Assembly: GCA_947683425.1 (NCBI GenBank)
Contig: CANTUQ010000055.1
Coordinates: 9,709,501 to 9,773,500 of the forward strand
Length of the DNA stretch: 64,000 bases
Origin: Excoecaria cochinchinensis
Taxonomy: Eukaryota; Streptophyta; Magnoliopsida; Malpighiales; Euphorbiaceae
Reading direction: 5' to 3'
Shown: positions 23,061 to 33,691 of the stretch, one piece after another
How positions within the stretch are numbered: the stretch's first letter is position 1
Layout of the letters: the number at the start of each line of letters is the position of its first letter
Made by a program: the position numbers and the translations under genes
Notes under the pieces: model-generated
The model's input: the letters and a program-made list of their open reading frames with translations, nothing else
What the model was told of the DNA's origin: nothing
Databases searched by the model: none

Positions 23061-24240
23061 CCTAAAAATAAAGTAAACAGTTAGTTTGACATCATAATCA
23101 TAAACGAAAAAAATTAGGCAGCATTCCGACAGGGATGAGTCTAAACCGAAAGGATAAAAAAAAATTTGGGCAGCACCCCGGCAAGGGTGTGCCCAACCTC
23201 CTGCACGAGAAAACAGAAAAAAGAAAAAAGAGGATAGGCCTCAGGCCCCAAGCAACAGTGCAACATTAAATCGAAAGGATTAAAAAAAAATTTGGACAGC
23301 ACCCCGGCAAGGGTGTGCCCAACCTCCTGCATGAGAAAAATAGAAAAAAGGATAGGCCTCAGGCCCCAAGCAATAGTGCAACATTTTCAGATTTGCTTTA
23401 TTTTCTAATTCTTAGTACTGGTTCCAATGTGCATGCATTCCTAAGGCCAGGTTTGTACATCTAACTGAAAAAACTCGAAAAAATAAACATGCGTCCATCA
23501 TCAATTGCTCTCAAAACAGCATATATCCATGCATTTTATCTCAACTGAAAAATAGCATATTATTTATTCTATGTGTTAATTCATGTGCTTAAAGCACTTA
23601 AAAAAAAGCATAACATTAACTAAACCATGGCATTTTAACTTAAACAGCAACAACTAAAATCAATTAGGAAGGCTCCTAATTACACTAATCCAAAAATGAA
23701 AATTACATTACTCATAATAAGATAAATAAATAAATAACTAATAATAAGATAGAAAAATTTTACTAACCTGGAAATTGAGACTCAATGAAGAAAAAAGAAC
23801 ACTGTTGCAAAGAAGACCAACTGAAAAGGCAAAAATGAAAAAAAAAATAACTAAAAAGGAAGGGAAGAGCGTCGGTGTAAAGAAAAGAGAAAAGAAAGTG
23901 ATAGTCCGTCGGTACTAGCATCTTTATATAGATTTTAATTACGACGGGCTTTGCGTCTTTATAGCAACAGACGGGCATGCCGTCTCTCTTTGGATTCCGT
24001 TTTTTACCCCTCATTAATTACCTAATTAATGCGCGTGATGTGCATAATGCAAAGACCTGCCAGGTGGATAATTACAGACGGGATAACCGTCTGAAAGAGG
24101 GACGGGCTAGCCGTCGGTATATCAATCCTATAAAATTCACTATTTTCTTGGACTTCGTGCCTCTTCTCTCATTTTAGCTTCATAATAGGCTCTTTTCTTT
24201 CTTTATTTCCTTTAGTGACTTCGGTTTTAGCCACTGAGGA
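23061..24240. promoter_or_regulatory. T1: divergent promoter region with 5'-UTR intron
   Basis: Between two divergent genes. A minus-strand TATA (CTATATAAA, plus 23923-23931) would serve the sense ORF. A plus-strand TATA (TATAAAA, 24129-24135) lies 112 bp before the antisense ORF start. Splice-like ends on the minus strand (CAG/GTTAGTAA at 23767, TTTTTAG/GATG at 23062) suggest a 706-bp 5'-UTR intron. Palindromic GACGGG/CCGTC motifs stand at 23905-23990 and 24070-24120, next to both TATA boxes. Near 23160 and 23290 there is a diverged direct repeat (GCAGCACCCCGGCAAGGGTG). Function is inferred. Confidence 0.55.
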
Positions 24241-25588
24241 ATGAATTCTCCTCTTCTTCACAAAATGCACCGTATCTTAGACAATGCTCAAACCTTGGAA
24301 AATAGTACCCTTGCCCCCTTACCGGTCTGAGATTTTTACGAAGTGTCTAGATAGACCACAACCTTCTTTTAGCTGCGACCCACTTCTGGGACCCCCACTT
24401 TCATGTTTTCAGGTTCACCAACCAGGAAATATGCCCCCTTCCTGAAGAACTTGCTACTATTGTTGGGAGTTGGTATCCTCCTAGTGTTTTGCCCTGCGTT
24501 CCTCGCTGTGGTTTGGTTCAACCTCGGGATATTGCCCTGTCCTTAAGTATAGCTCCTTCTGACGCTGCTCGTCTAGTTCCTCAGGCCCCTGTATTTGCCT
24601 TAGAACCCCTGATTGAAGCACTGGATGAATTCTCTAACCTTCCTTCATACAGCGTAAGTGTCATCTCTCTTTTTTGTCTTATGAAGTATCTACTTGTGAC
24701 TTGAGAGGAGCTGCTTGGAGACCCTCGTCTGTTTTGAATTTTGGACGATTTTGACCACGGGCTGACCCCTTTTCCACTTATTCTGGCTGAGACTATCTTG
24801 GGTTTGGACTCTTTCTGTACCGGGCCTACCACTACATTCTCTAGGAGCCCCTTATTACTCCAGGTACGTCATTGTTTTAAAAGGTAGTGCGTCCGTTGGG
24901 GATTTTTACACTAGCTTTTCTTAGCGGGAGGTACGTCCTTTCGGATTTTTACACAACCCTATGCCTAATTTTTGCCTGAAGTAAATCCAACTTACTTCAG
25001 CGGCTTTTCTTTGCCTTTTATCTTATTTTCTTTGGCTTTTATTTTTCCTTGCTTCTTCTTTTAGATTTGGTTGCAAGAGAAATTGAAGCTGCTGTCAGAG
25101 CCTCCTCCTAGGGTCATTAGTCAGTACTCCGCGAAGCATTTCCTTCCTCGCCGGCATTTGTACCTAATTGGGACCCCTGACGAAGGCATTACAAGATTTA
25201 GTGAGATATCAGATGAGGATATTAGCTTCATGTAGCTTGACTTCCCTTATCTAGTGCAGTTATTGATGGGTCTTCAGGATGCGTTCCCCTATGCGGGCTT
25301 CGTACTGCAACCTTTTACATCACAGCCCGCTGCTCTCGTCAACTTGGAATGACTCGGGATGTGGTGAGACTCCCTCTATCCTTTCGAGGTGGAGTCCTTT
25401 CTGTGGCTTTTACCTCCCGCTATCATGAGCTCTAGAGCCAACTTCCACTGAAGACTATCATACCTCTCTTCGGGAACCACTCTGTCACCTCTACCAGCGA
25501 GTACAAGAGGTAGATATTTAGCCCGTCATCTAATAACCGAACACGACGACTGAGGCATTTGGCTAGCGAGAGTAGTAGTAGGGCATAG
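24241..25588 (+). pseudogene. T1: antisense DUF7745/plant-mobile-domain-like ORF
   Basis: A plus-strand gene opposite to T1's pol. Start ATG at 24241 (MNSPLLHKMHRILDN), matching T2's. The frame is lost near 24330 and again near 24350. Exon 1 then reads THFWDPHFHVFRFTNQEICP, LPCVPRCGLVQPRDIA, FALEPLIEALDEF, ILAETILGLDS, and ends PLLLQ. An intron (24864-25064, 201 bp, CAG/GTACGT...TTTTAG) has its site conserved in T2. Exon 2 starts IWLQEKLKLLSEPPPRVIS and ends SESSSRA at 25588, with stops near 25233. The FWDP...FxFxxxE pattern is typical of plant mobile domain/DUF7745 proteins, which occur in plant transposons and a few host genes. Tat-lineage elements are known to carry antisense ORFs between pol and the 3' LTR. 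Confidence 0.65.
24864..25064 (+). other. Predicted intron of T1's antisense ORF
   Basis: Donor CAG/GTACGT and acceptor TTCTTCTTTTAG/AT in phase 0, interrupting ...LLLQ / WLQEKL.... T2 has the same sites and shared internal text (TAGTGCGTCC..., TTTTTGCCTGAAGTAAA). Confidence 0.6.
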
Positions 25589-25974
25589 TTTAGCTTTACA
25601 TGCATTTTGAGCAATACGTTTCTTTTTAAAGCAGAATTGGACAACGATGTAAATGAATAAGTCAAGTCTTATTTTATTTCACAGCATTGTGTATATTTCA
25701 GTACGATTTCAGCATACATGATCATTTTTAACAATAATTCAACTATGCAAGACTACATTCATTCATGGAACCAAATCTTGATAGCATCAACTCCCGTTGC
25801 CAATCAGCCCTCTCGGGTTTTCTTGATTGGATATTTTCTCTCATGCCTCTAATTTTTGCCTAGGATGCCTTTTTTCGGTTTTCACCCTGGCGAGGCGCCA
25901 AATTTTAGCAAGGCTGCCTTTTTTCGATTTTCGACCCGCGGGGCTTTTATTCTCTTCTTTTGATTTTATTGTCT
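25589..25974. other. Convergent spacer of T1
   Basis: Non-coding, between the ends of the antisense ORF and of pol. It holds the same blocks (GCCTCTAATTTTTGCC, GGCGAGGCGCC) as T2 and T3. Confidence 0.5.
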
Positions 25975-27326
25975 TTAGCCATGGAACCTTTTGAGTCTAT
26001 CAATTTTGATCGGTTCTTTGAATTCATTGCCATCGCTATACGACAGAATCGCAGCCCCTTTTGACAGGAGCTTCTTGAGGAGGAACGGTTCCCACGTTGG
26101 TCTGAACTTTCCTCTAATATCCGGTACACCTGGTCTCATATGTTTAAATACCAGATCCCCCTCCTTCAATGGATGTTTCCTGACTTTCTTTCCAAAAGAC
26201 CTAGCGAGTCTCTTTTGGTAGATCTGGTTGTGATAGTAGGCTTTTAACCTATTCTCATCCAACATGTTCAAGCATTGCAGCCGTTGCCGCACCCATTCGG
26301 CCTCCGGAATCTTTGCTTCCATTATCACCCTCAGCGACTTAAGTTCGACCTCGACCAGCAATACTGCCTCCGTCCCATATACCAAAGAATATGGAGTGGC
26401 TCCTGTTGAAGTTCTGATGGTTGTTATGTAACCCCACAATGCAAAAGGCAACTTTTCTGCCCAATCTTTATAATTCTGGACCATCTTAGCTAGGATCCTC
26501 TTGACATTCTTTTTTGCGGTTTCAACTGCCCCATTGGCTTGAGGACGATACAGAGAAGACTTGTGGTGCTCGATACCATACTTCTTGAGTAACTTCTTCG
26601 TTTCGGCCATAAATTGGACCCCATTGTCAGATACCACATGGTGTGGAAGGCCATACCTACATATCAAGTTCTTCTCGATGAATTTCGCCATATCACGAGC
26701 ATCAACTTTCCTAAAGGACTCAGCTTTTACCCAGTTGGTAAAGTAGTCGATGGCGACAATGATGTATCTATTCCCATTGGAGGCCGTGGGGCATATCTCT
26801 CTAATAATATCAATCCCCCAAGCTGCGAATGGCTAAGGTGATGTTAGATTATGTAATTCTGAAATGGGTAGATGCCTTAAATCTGCATACTACTGGCATA
26901 ACTGACACTGCTTCACATACTTTGAGCAATCGTTATCCATGGTGAGCCAGAAGAATCCTTGTCTCATAATCTTTTTGGCCAATGTCAAACCGTTCATATG
27001 GGCCCCGCATACTCCAGCGTGTGTTTCTTCCATCACACTCTTAGCCTCTTTCTCATCTAAACAGTTCAACTGGATACCATCAACCTGTCATTTATACAAC
27101 GCTCTATTTATGCAGATGATCTGAGTAGATAGCTTGCGAATCATTCTCTGATCTTTTTCAGTAGCTTCCTCTTGAAACGTCGCATTCTCTATGTAGTTCT
27201 TAATATCATAATACCACGGCTTCCCATCTGCTACTTCTAGCTCCATGACTGATTTAGATTCGAAGCCAGGTCTCTCAGAGCTAGAAATCAGAACTGGCCT
27301 CATAACCACCCCTTCGGGGTTGTCCC
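25975..27326 (-). pseudogene. T1: integrase and upstream linker of Tat-like pol
   Basis: Minus-strand pol, cut at 27326 by T2's LTR. From high to low: the linker after the second RNase H (DNPEGVVMRPVLISSSERPG, DGKPWYYDIKNY, EKDQRMIRKLSTQ), the integrase zinc region, the core (ASNGNRYIIVAIDYFTNW; HHVVSDNGVQF; SSLYRPQANGAVETA with catalytic Glu) and the C-terminal RKHPLKEGDLVFKHMRPGVPDIRGKFR. It ends LKRFHG at 25975. Nonsense codons include TGA near 27090 (Arg in T2) and TAG near 26835 (Trp in T2's SPWPFAAWG). No chromodomain is present, unlike A, F and G. The lineage is supported by close homology to T2, which retains the extra RNase H typical of Tat. Confidence 0.88.
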
Positions 27327-29304
27327 TGTGACGCGTGCCGGATGCCCCTTGGCCGCCCCTCTGACCGCCCGCTTGAGGGCGATCGGGCAATTGAGGATCC
27401 GCTAACAGCTTGCAATAAACTGCAAGTGCGTCTATATTGGGCAACAAGGAGGTTTCATGGAGTCGCCACCCAATAGAACATTGGGAAAGTTTCTCTCGCC
27501 TTGGAGAGCCTAAGACTGCGCTTAGTATCCATTTTGGGCCAACCAAAGGGGTCTTGGAGGGTAAACCTCTCGCCTCTTTGAGCCCAAAGATCAGAGATGG
27601 GTTCGGGACTTCTCATCTATTTCTACCTTGATTATTTTATGATCAAATTTTAATTATCATTAATTCGCTCTCTCTCCACACGATGCAATTGATTTAAAGG
27701 TGCATTTATTCACATTTGGAAAGCAATAAATGAGCAAGTAATGAAAGTAATAAATTACAATAATAAAAGGAGCGGAATACAACTCCCTTTTATAAACGTA
27801 CGATACATACACAAATCGGGGCATTGCTTATTTTGAGGACTTTGGTCCTCGCATGCATCATTATCAAAATGGCTATTTTATTGTGATGATTTTTATTGGA
27901 TAAAAATAGGACATTGGATCCTTATGTTTATGAAAAACCTCTCTTTATTAAATATAAAACATTAATCAATTTTTATACTTAGCGGGATACAAAAAGGGCA
28001 TACTCATGTGCATAAAATAATGAATAAACAAATAAAGGGAATATCCAAGAGGGTTAGAAAACTAAACCAGACGGAATCCTCCGAGCATGGTAGATCGCCC
28101 CTCAAACTCAGGATAGTCCAAGAAAATCAAAATATGCTCACAGAAGGTTAAAAGATGTTAATATATGAAAGCTCAACATAAATAAAGTCAAAAGGGACTT
28201 GAAAAGAATAGGAAAGATTTGGAAAAATGGAGACAGGACCCAGCGACGACCTCTGTCGAGTGACCGACGGGCGTCAGTCAAAGTGACCAACGTGTCCCGT
28301 CGCTCACTCGAGAGAGGGCATCTATGAGTGGGGTGACCGATGGGCATCGGTGAAATAGATGACCCGTCGGTCACCACTACCTCCGAAAATAACAGTAAAA
28401 AATCTTTTTTTTCAAAGTAAAAATGGGCTTTTATCACAAGATGAGATGAAGAGAATCAAAATAAAGGAAAGTGAAAGCAAAGAGCCAAAAGAACAGCAAA
28501 AATAAAGAATAAAGATGAAATAACATGGAGAATAAGTCCGAAATATTTACCCTCAGATAATATTTTAGTGATATTCTTGGTGTTGATTAGAGCCCCGTAC
28601 GTTCCACGAGAAACAAAATGAAAGGTCAAAAAGAGGAAAATAGATTGTTTCCTTCTTAACCTCTCAAAAAGATGGACTATGGAATCAAAAAAACCCAAAG
28701 AAAACTTATTAGTTTTAGTTCCTTCTAACGGTTTGATCCTCAAGTTAAAAGAAATTTCTTGATGTGTGTGTTTGCTAGAAGAGAGAGAAAACACGCTTGA
28801 AATTCGGCAGAGTTTCCCTTCTTGAAAATTTTTGGAACCCTTTTTAGGAAGATATTCAAAGCTTTTAGAAGCCAGGCACAACCGACGGGCGTCGGATGTG
28901 GAGACGGGCATTAGAAGAATCCTTCTGACACAAGGATTCATCCGATGGCCCTGCCATTTCCACAGACGGGCATCGGAGAGGTTGCGTGCTCCGAAAAATC
29001 GGCTGGCATACTCCAGAAGAAGCGGGTCAGTCTGACGGGCATCGAAAAAAACCATAGGCCGTCTGTGACCCTAAGCAACGGGTTGGCCTCCCACAGACGG
29101 GCTGGCCGTCTGTCGAGTAAAACATACTTTTTAACTCAAAAATTTCCGTTCTTCCCCCTTCTGCCTACAAAAAGGTGAAAAGACTCATTTCTCGTGGAGT
29201 ATGGGACTAAAACCTCCCAATCCAAACCGTTTGTAAAGGCTCAGATACTGATTTCATCATAGGGTAATCTCTGATCCGGACCGCTCCGGGACACGGTGCC
29301 TACA
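27327..29304 (-). mobile_element. T2: 3' LTR of a minus-strand Tat-like element
   Basis: 1978 bp, TGTGACGCG...GGTGCCTACA, inserted in T1's pol. The flanking GTCCC (27322-27326) should recur at T2's far end beyond the window. It has the hairpin GAGGAC-TTTG-GTCCTC near 27836, and GACGGG/CCGTC palindromes at 28240-28375 and 28875-29125 (for example CAGACGGGCTGGCCGTCTG near 29095). ORFs across it are not conserved in the other LTRs. Confidence 0.88.
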
Positions 29305-29320
29305 GTTGCCCCCAGTTTTG
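29305..29320 (-). promoter_or_regulatory. Polypurine tract of T2
   Basis: The plus strand is GTTGCCCCCAGTTTTGG. One base differs from the tract of T3, and the neighbouring CTAGTGCACTAG palindrome is decayed (CTAGGGCACAAG). Confidence 0.8.
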
Positions 29321-29419
29321 GGGAAACTAGGGCACAAGCGCCTAGATGAGCCAAAACTCAGAGAAAGGATAGAAAGGAAGAAAGCGTACCTATGGCGGTT
29401 CTCACCTTCCGTGCCTCTT

Positions 29420-30001
29420 GCCGGGTAGACCTCATCTCAGTCTGTCTGGCGATGTGAAGATATACCTATCGGTCTCGTTTTGACCTGTAGGTGCTGGTGA
29501 GATGTAGCATTCTCTAGCCACGATCTCGATATGAAGAGTAGTGTTTCTCTAACCGCAACTTCTGCTTCTGCTGGCCTCGTCTCGGCTTACGCAGGGCTAA
29601 GGAGATGTAGTACTCTCTGACAATAAATCCGCTGTGAAGAGCAGTGTTTCTCTAACTGCAACTTCGATATGAAGAGCAGTGTTCTCTAACTGTAGCTTCG
29701 GTTGGTGAGATGAGGTATTCTCTAACCACAATCTCGATGTGAAGAGCAGTGTTTCTCTAACTGCAATTCGATTGTTGAAGTTCCCTTGCTAACCCCCATC
29801 CGATCTGCAAGGTGCGTAGCACTCTCTGGCTACCGCGTGAACTGTGAGATGTAACATTCTCTGGCTACCATCCCGATGTGAAGAGCAGTGTTTCTCTAAC
29901 TGCAACTTCAATTGTTGAAGTTCCCTTGCTAACCCCCATCCGATTCGCAAGGTGCGTAGCACTCTCTGGCTGCCGCGTGAACTGTGAGATGTAACACTCT
30001 C
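29420..30001. repeat. Tandem repeats in T2's 3' UTR, left part (140-bp unit)
   Basis: First irregular units with GATGTGAAGAGCAGTGTTTC and TCTAACTGCAACTTCG, then a regular 140-bp unit (CTAACCCCCATCCGATC at 29789 and 29929). Element A interrupts the array at 30001; it resumes at 52619. Confidence 0.88.
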
Positions 30002-30399
30002 TGTAACACCCCCTTCCCATACGTAGGCGATCCCATCCGAGAAGGAGTGAGATGCCGTATGAGTAAAGGTGCCACCAAGCAAATACAAAGTAAAACATAC
30101 ATTCATTCATAACATACATACAGAAATACGGAATAATTAAAAACCTTACATGCAGAAAGCAAAAGCTGATCATGCATTACTATAATAACTATTACAATAA
30201 TGTTCTGATCAACTAGCTGATACAAAATAATATTACATATCCAAAATATAATTACAAACGCGGAAGCTAAAACAAAACTGATACAGAGAGTTCTATACAA
30301 AAAGAATCATCATTGATACAAAACTGAGCCCTACACTAAAACTCTTATGTGTTGGCTTGATGACGGCGACTCTCTCAAAGCAAAACTCCTTCCGCACCT

Positions 30400-30488
30400 G
30401 CACGGGTAAAAACACCGTGCTAAGCGAAAAACGCTTAGTGGGGAAACACACATAAATAATGGACGGCCATTCACAATGGTCGTCAAGG
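30400..30488. other. Hairpin row in A's 3' LTR
   Basis: Three adjacent inverted repeats: GCACGG...CCGTGC (stem 6), AAGCG-AAAAA-CGCTT (stem 5), and the imperfect ACGGCCAT-TCACA-ATGGTCGT. Counterparts stand at the same place in the LTRs of B, C and D with changed loops (for example AAGCG-ATAAA-CGCTT). Confidence 0.7.
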
Positions 30489-30691
30489 CATAACACATTC
30501 ACAATGGCAGAATGCAAAGGCTATATCATAATCCATACAAACATGCTCATATTTAAAAGCCATACAATCAGTATCTCATAATCATATCCATTCCAGAATA
30601 ATCCAACATGTGTTTCATCAATAAACTCATTCAGATATTCCATTTAATAGCCAAAACAGATCAGAACAATTCTATTAAACATTTAAAGAAC

Positions 30692-30972
30692 ACCTGTTGA
30701 CTCTAGATAGTGGATAACGACTGTACTGAAGGTACCTTACGGGTACGAATCGAATACTGAGGGTACCTCCCAGGTACAAATCAAAAGTCATTCATTTTTT
30801 TTTATCAAAACACATTATTTGTATACTGAGGGGATCTTAAACAAGATCCAAATACTGAAGGGTTCGCGAGGAACCAAACGGGGACCTGATCGGGGTCCAA
30901 ACTGAACTGAGGGCTGCAGCTAAAGACTCTATTAGGCATGCCTAACTATCCACTTACTTGACTCTTGCAGGT
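30692..30972. other. Hairpin ladder in A's 3' LTR
   Basis: Consecutive short inverted repeats GTACC/GGTAC (twice), GGATCT/AGATCC, GGTTC/GAACC, GGACC/GGTCC and the palindrome TTAGGCATGCCTAA. They lie between outer arms AGTGGATA and TATCCACT. See the finding on this module. Confidence 0.8.
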
Positions 30973-31174
30973 TAAGCGTCAATCAAATCACATTTCAGGG
31001 TACGAAGTAGAATTCATCAGAAATTCATGGTATCATTTATATCAAAGCATATAAAAAATATGGCATGCACCATACCGCAATATAAATCAATTCAAAAGGA
31101 ACACCAAATTCATTTCTGAGTCAAAAGCCGGGAAATTTCGGAAAAAGGGCTGAACGGGTAACGGGTGAGGTTGG

Positions 31175-31520
31175 CTGGTCACGAGGCGTGACTGGCCTCC
31201 CCACAAGGCAGGTCACGAGACGTGACTGTGGGTCACGCCTCGTGACTTGCTTCGTCCCTCGCAGATCACGCGGCGTGATCTCGCTGATCACGCGACGCTC
31301 AAGCTGGTCACGCGACGTGACTTGCTTCTCTCTTCAGCCGATCACGCGACATGCCTTTTATCAGGCCGGTCACGAGGCGTGACGGGGAGTCATGTCTCGT
31401 GACTGCCTTCCTCATGATAGGCAATCACAACTCGTAACTGGCTTTGCTCTGGCAGGTCACGAGTCGTGACTGGAAGTCACGTCTCGTGGCTTGCCCTCTT
31501 TTCCTTGGCTAGTCACGCGA
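31175..31520. repeat. GTCACG...CGTGAC palindrome field, A's 3' LTR
   Basis: About a dozen copies of GTCACG or CGTGAC paired around 1-4 bp, for example GTCACGAGGCGTGAC and GATCACGCGGCGTGATC, separated by short pyrimidine-rich spacers. Two copies present in the 5' LTR are deleted here. Confidence 0.85.
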
Positions 31521-32403
31521 CTCAAAATCTGGAAACGGGATTTCTACAGTAACTCGATTTCTAGTTTTTCAGAATACAGAAATCAATCCCAAATTTGATT
31601 CAAAACCAATCAAACCTGTTCTTACCTTCTGGAAAACATCCCAAACAATATAAGCAACATATATACAACCCAGTTTCAACATTTAATCAACCAAATCAAG
31701 AATATATGCAATCAAGTTCATCAAGAACATAAACCCTAGAAATTTACAGTAAACTCAAAATCATACAAATCACAAGCAAATATTCCCAAACCTGAAATCT
31801 AAGCTTCTCTTCACTTAGTCCCACTGCTCCCAACAATCTCATTGGCTTTGGGATCGCGAGGAGTCTCAGCTAAACACAAACATTCAATAATGCAACCCTA
31901 AGTTAAACCTAAACTCAAGGAAAATGAAGATGAAGATAAAACAAATAGAAACTAAGATGAGGAATGCAGTAACTTACCAATAGAAGATGCAAAGAGAGAT
32001 TAACTCCACCAATTCAAGCTTGAATCCACACCACAATTCTTAGAGTAAAGAAAATGAAGAAAAAGAAGAGAAGAAACGTGAGGGGAAGAAAACGTGAATC
32101 TGCTATCTTACCTTCTTCCTTTCCTTTTTCTTTTTCTTTTCTTTGCCCTAAGTATGTGTCCATTTCCTATTGGTGAAGCTAACCACTCACACCAAACTAA
32201 CTTGTACTACCTACACCTAATGCATACTCAACTAAATACACCCTACCATGGTATGCTCCAATGTACACAAGCAATTCCCAATTAAATCACATACTAATGC
32301 CATGTATGCACCCACATAATAATAAACCCAAAAACATGCATTTTTACTAAAATACCCTTATGACATGCTGAACACATGCACATGCATGCTCATACAGACA
32401 GGC

Positions 32404-33691
32404 TCATTCTACTAGGGGGCAAACGGGGTGTGACAACTCTCCCCTACTAATAAGAATTTCGTCCTCGAAATTCTCACCTGAACTGAAGAACTGTGGATAC
32501 TGAGCTCTCATCGACTCTTCTGGTTCCCAAGTTGCTTCTTCGACTCCATGATGGATCCACAACACTTTAACCAAGGGAATCTGCTTACTTCGCAACTGTC
32601 TCACCTCTCGGGTTAGAATAGCTCGAGGTTCCTCATCATAGGAGAAGTCTGGCTGAACCTGAATATCCTGAACCGAAAGTACATGTGAAGGATCTAATCT
32701 GTACCGACGAAGCATCAAAACGTGAAACACATCGTGCAACTTTGCTAACTCCATCGGTAACGCCAATCTGTAGGCTACAGGTCCTACCTTAGCCAAAACT
32801 TCATAAGGACCAATGAAACGAGGACTAAGCTTCCCTTTCTTGCCAAACCGAAGCACTTTCCTCCAAGGTGAAACCTTAAGGAAAACCTTGTCCCCGATCT
32901 CAAAATGCACATCTTTCCTTTTCAAATTGGCATAAGACCTCTGTCGATCCTTGGCTGCCTTCAAATTCCGCTGCACCACTCTGATCTTCTCTTCAGTATC
33001 TCTAACCAAGTCTGGTCCAATCATAGATCTCTCGGATAGCTCGGTCCAACAAACCGGAGTCCTACACTGACGACCATACAAAGCCTCATATGGTGCCATA
33101 CCGATGCTCGACTGAAAACTGTTGTTGTAGGCAAACTCCATAAGCGACACATATCTGTCCCAACTACCCAGAAAGTCCAAAGCACAAGCCCTCATCATAT
33201 CCTCCAGAATCTGAATGACTCGCTCTGACTGACCATCGGTCTGAGGATGGAACGCTGTACTGAAGTTCAACCTAGTGCCCAAAGCTCTCTGTAACTCCTT
33301 CCAAAACTTGGAAGTAAACCTCGGATCCCGATCTGAAACTATGGACAAAGGCACACCATGCAACCGAACTATCTCATCCACATAAATACTGGCCAATCTG
33401 TCCATGGAGTAGTCCACTCTAACTGGCAAAAAGTGAGCTGACTTCGTAAGCCGATCCACAATAACCCAAACTGAATCATGTTTCCTCTGAGTCGAAGGCA
33501 AACCAGAAACAAAGTCCATGGCGATATCATTCCATTTCCACTCAGGAATAGATAAAGGCATAAGCAAACCCGAAGGAACCTGATGCTCGGCCTTTACCTA
33601 CTGACAAGTCAAGCACTTGGAAACAAAATCCACTATATCACACTTCATACCGGACCACCAATAGAATTGCTTCATGTCTCTATACATCTTC
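32404..33691 (-). pseudogene. Element A: integrase and chromodomain part of pol
   Basis: Continuation of the 33692-37021 frame after a 7-bp deletion near 33711-33716. The zinc-finger part (HPGSEKMYRDMKQFYWWSG, CLTCQ) contains a TAG at 33598-33600 where G has CAG. From 33567 the frame is open for 387 codons with the D-D-E core (AMDFVSG, IVSDRDPRFTSKFW, HPQTDGQSERV), the GPVAYRLALPMEL/HDVFHVLMLRRYR domain and a C-terminal chromodomain (RQLRSKQIPLVKVLW...EEATWEPEE). The stop at 32404 is within the 3' LTR, so the last 10 codons and the polypurine tract are shared. Chromodomain integrases are known to steer insertion toward particular chromatin; here that is only inferred. Confidence 0.93.
32436..32449 (-). 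promoter_or_regulatory. Polypurine tract of element A
   Basis: On the minus strand AGTAGGGGAGAGT directly precedes TGTCACACC. It lies inside the integrase reading frame. Confidence 0.85.

Larger units (their letters stand above)
30002..32435 (-). mobile_element. 3' LTR of element A
   Basis: 2434 bp, TGTAACACCCCC...GGGGTGTGACA on the plus strand. In element orientation it has a purine/pyrimidine-rich promoter-proximal part, a palindrome field (31175-31520), a hairpin ladder (30692-30972), a row of three hairpins (30400-30488) and the terminal GGGGGTGTTACA. Unlike G it has no clear TATA box. Confidence 0.95.

Noticed and set aside
28456..29055. 199-codon ORF in T2's LTR
   Set aside because: No counterpart in the LTRs of T1, T3 or T4, and no known motif.
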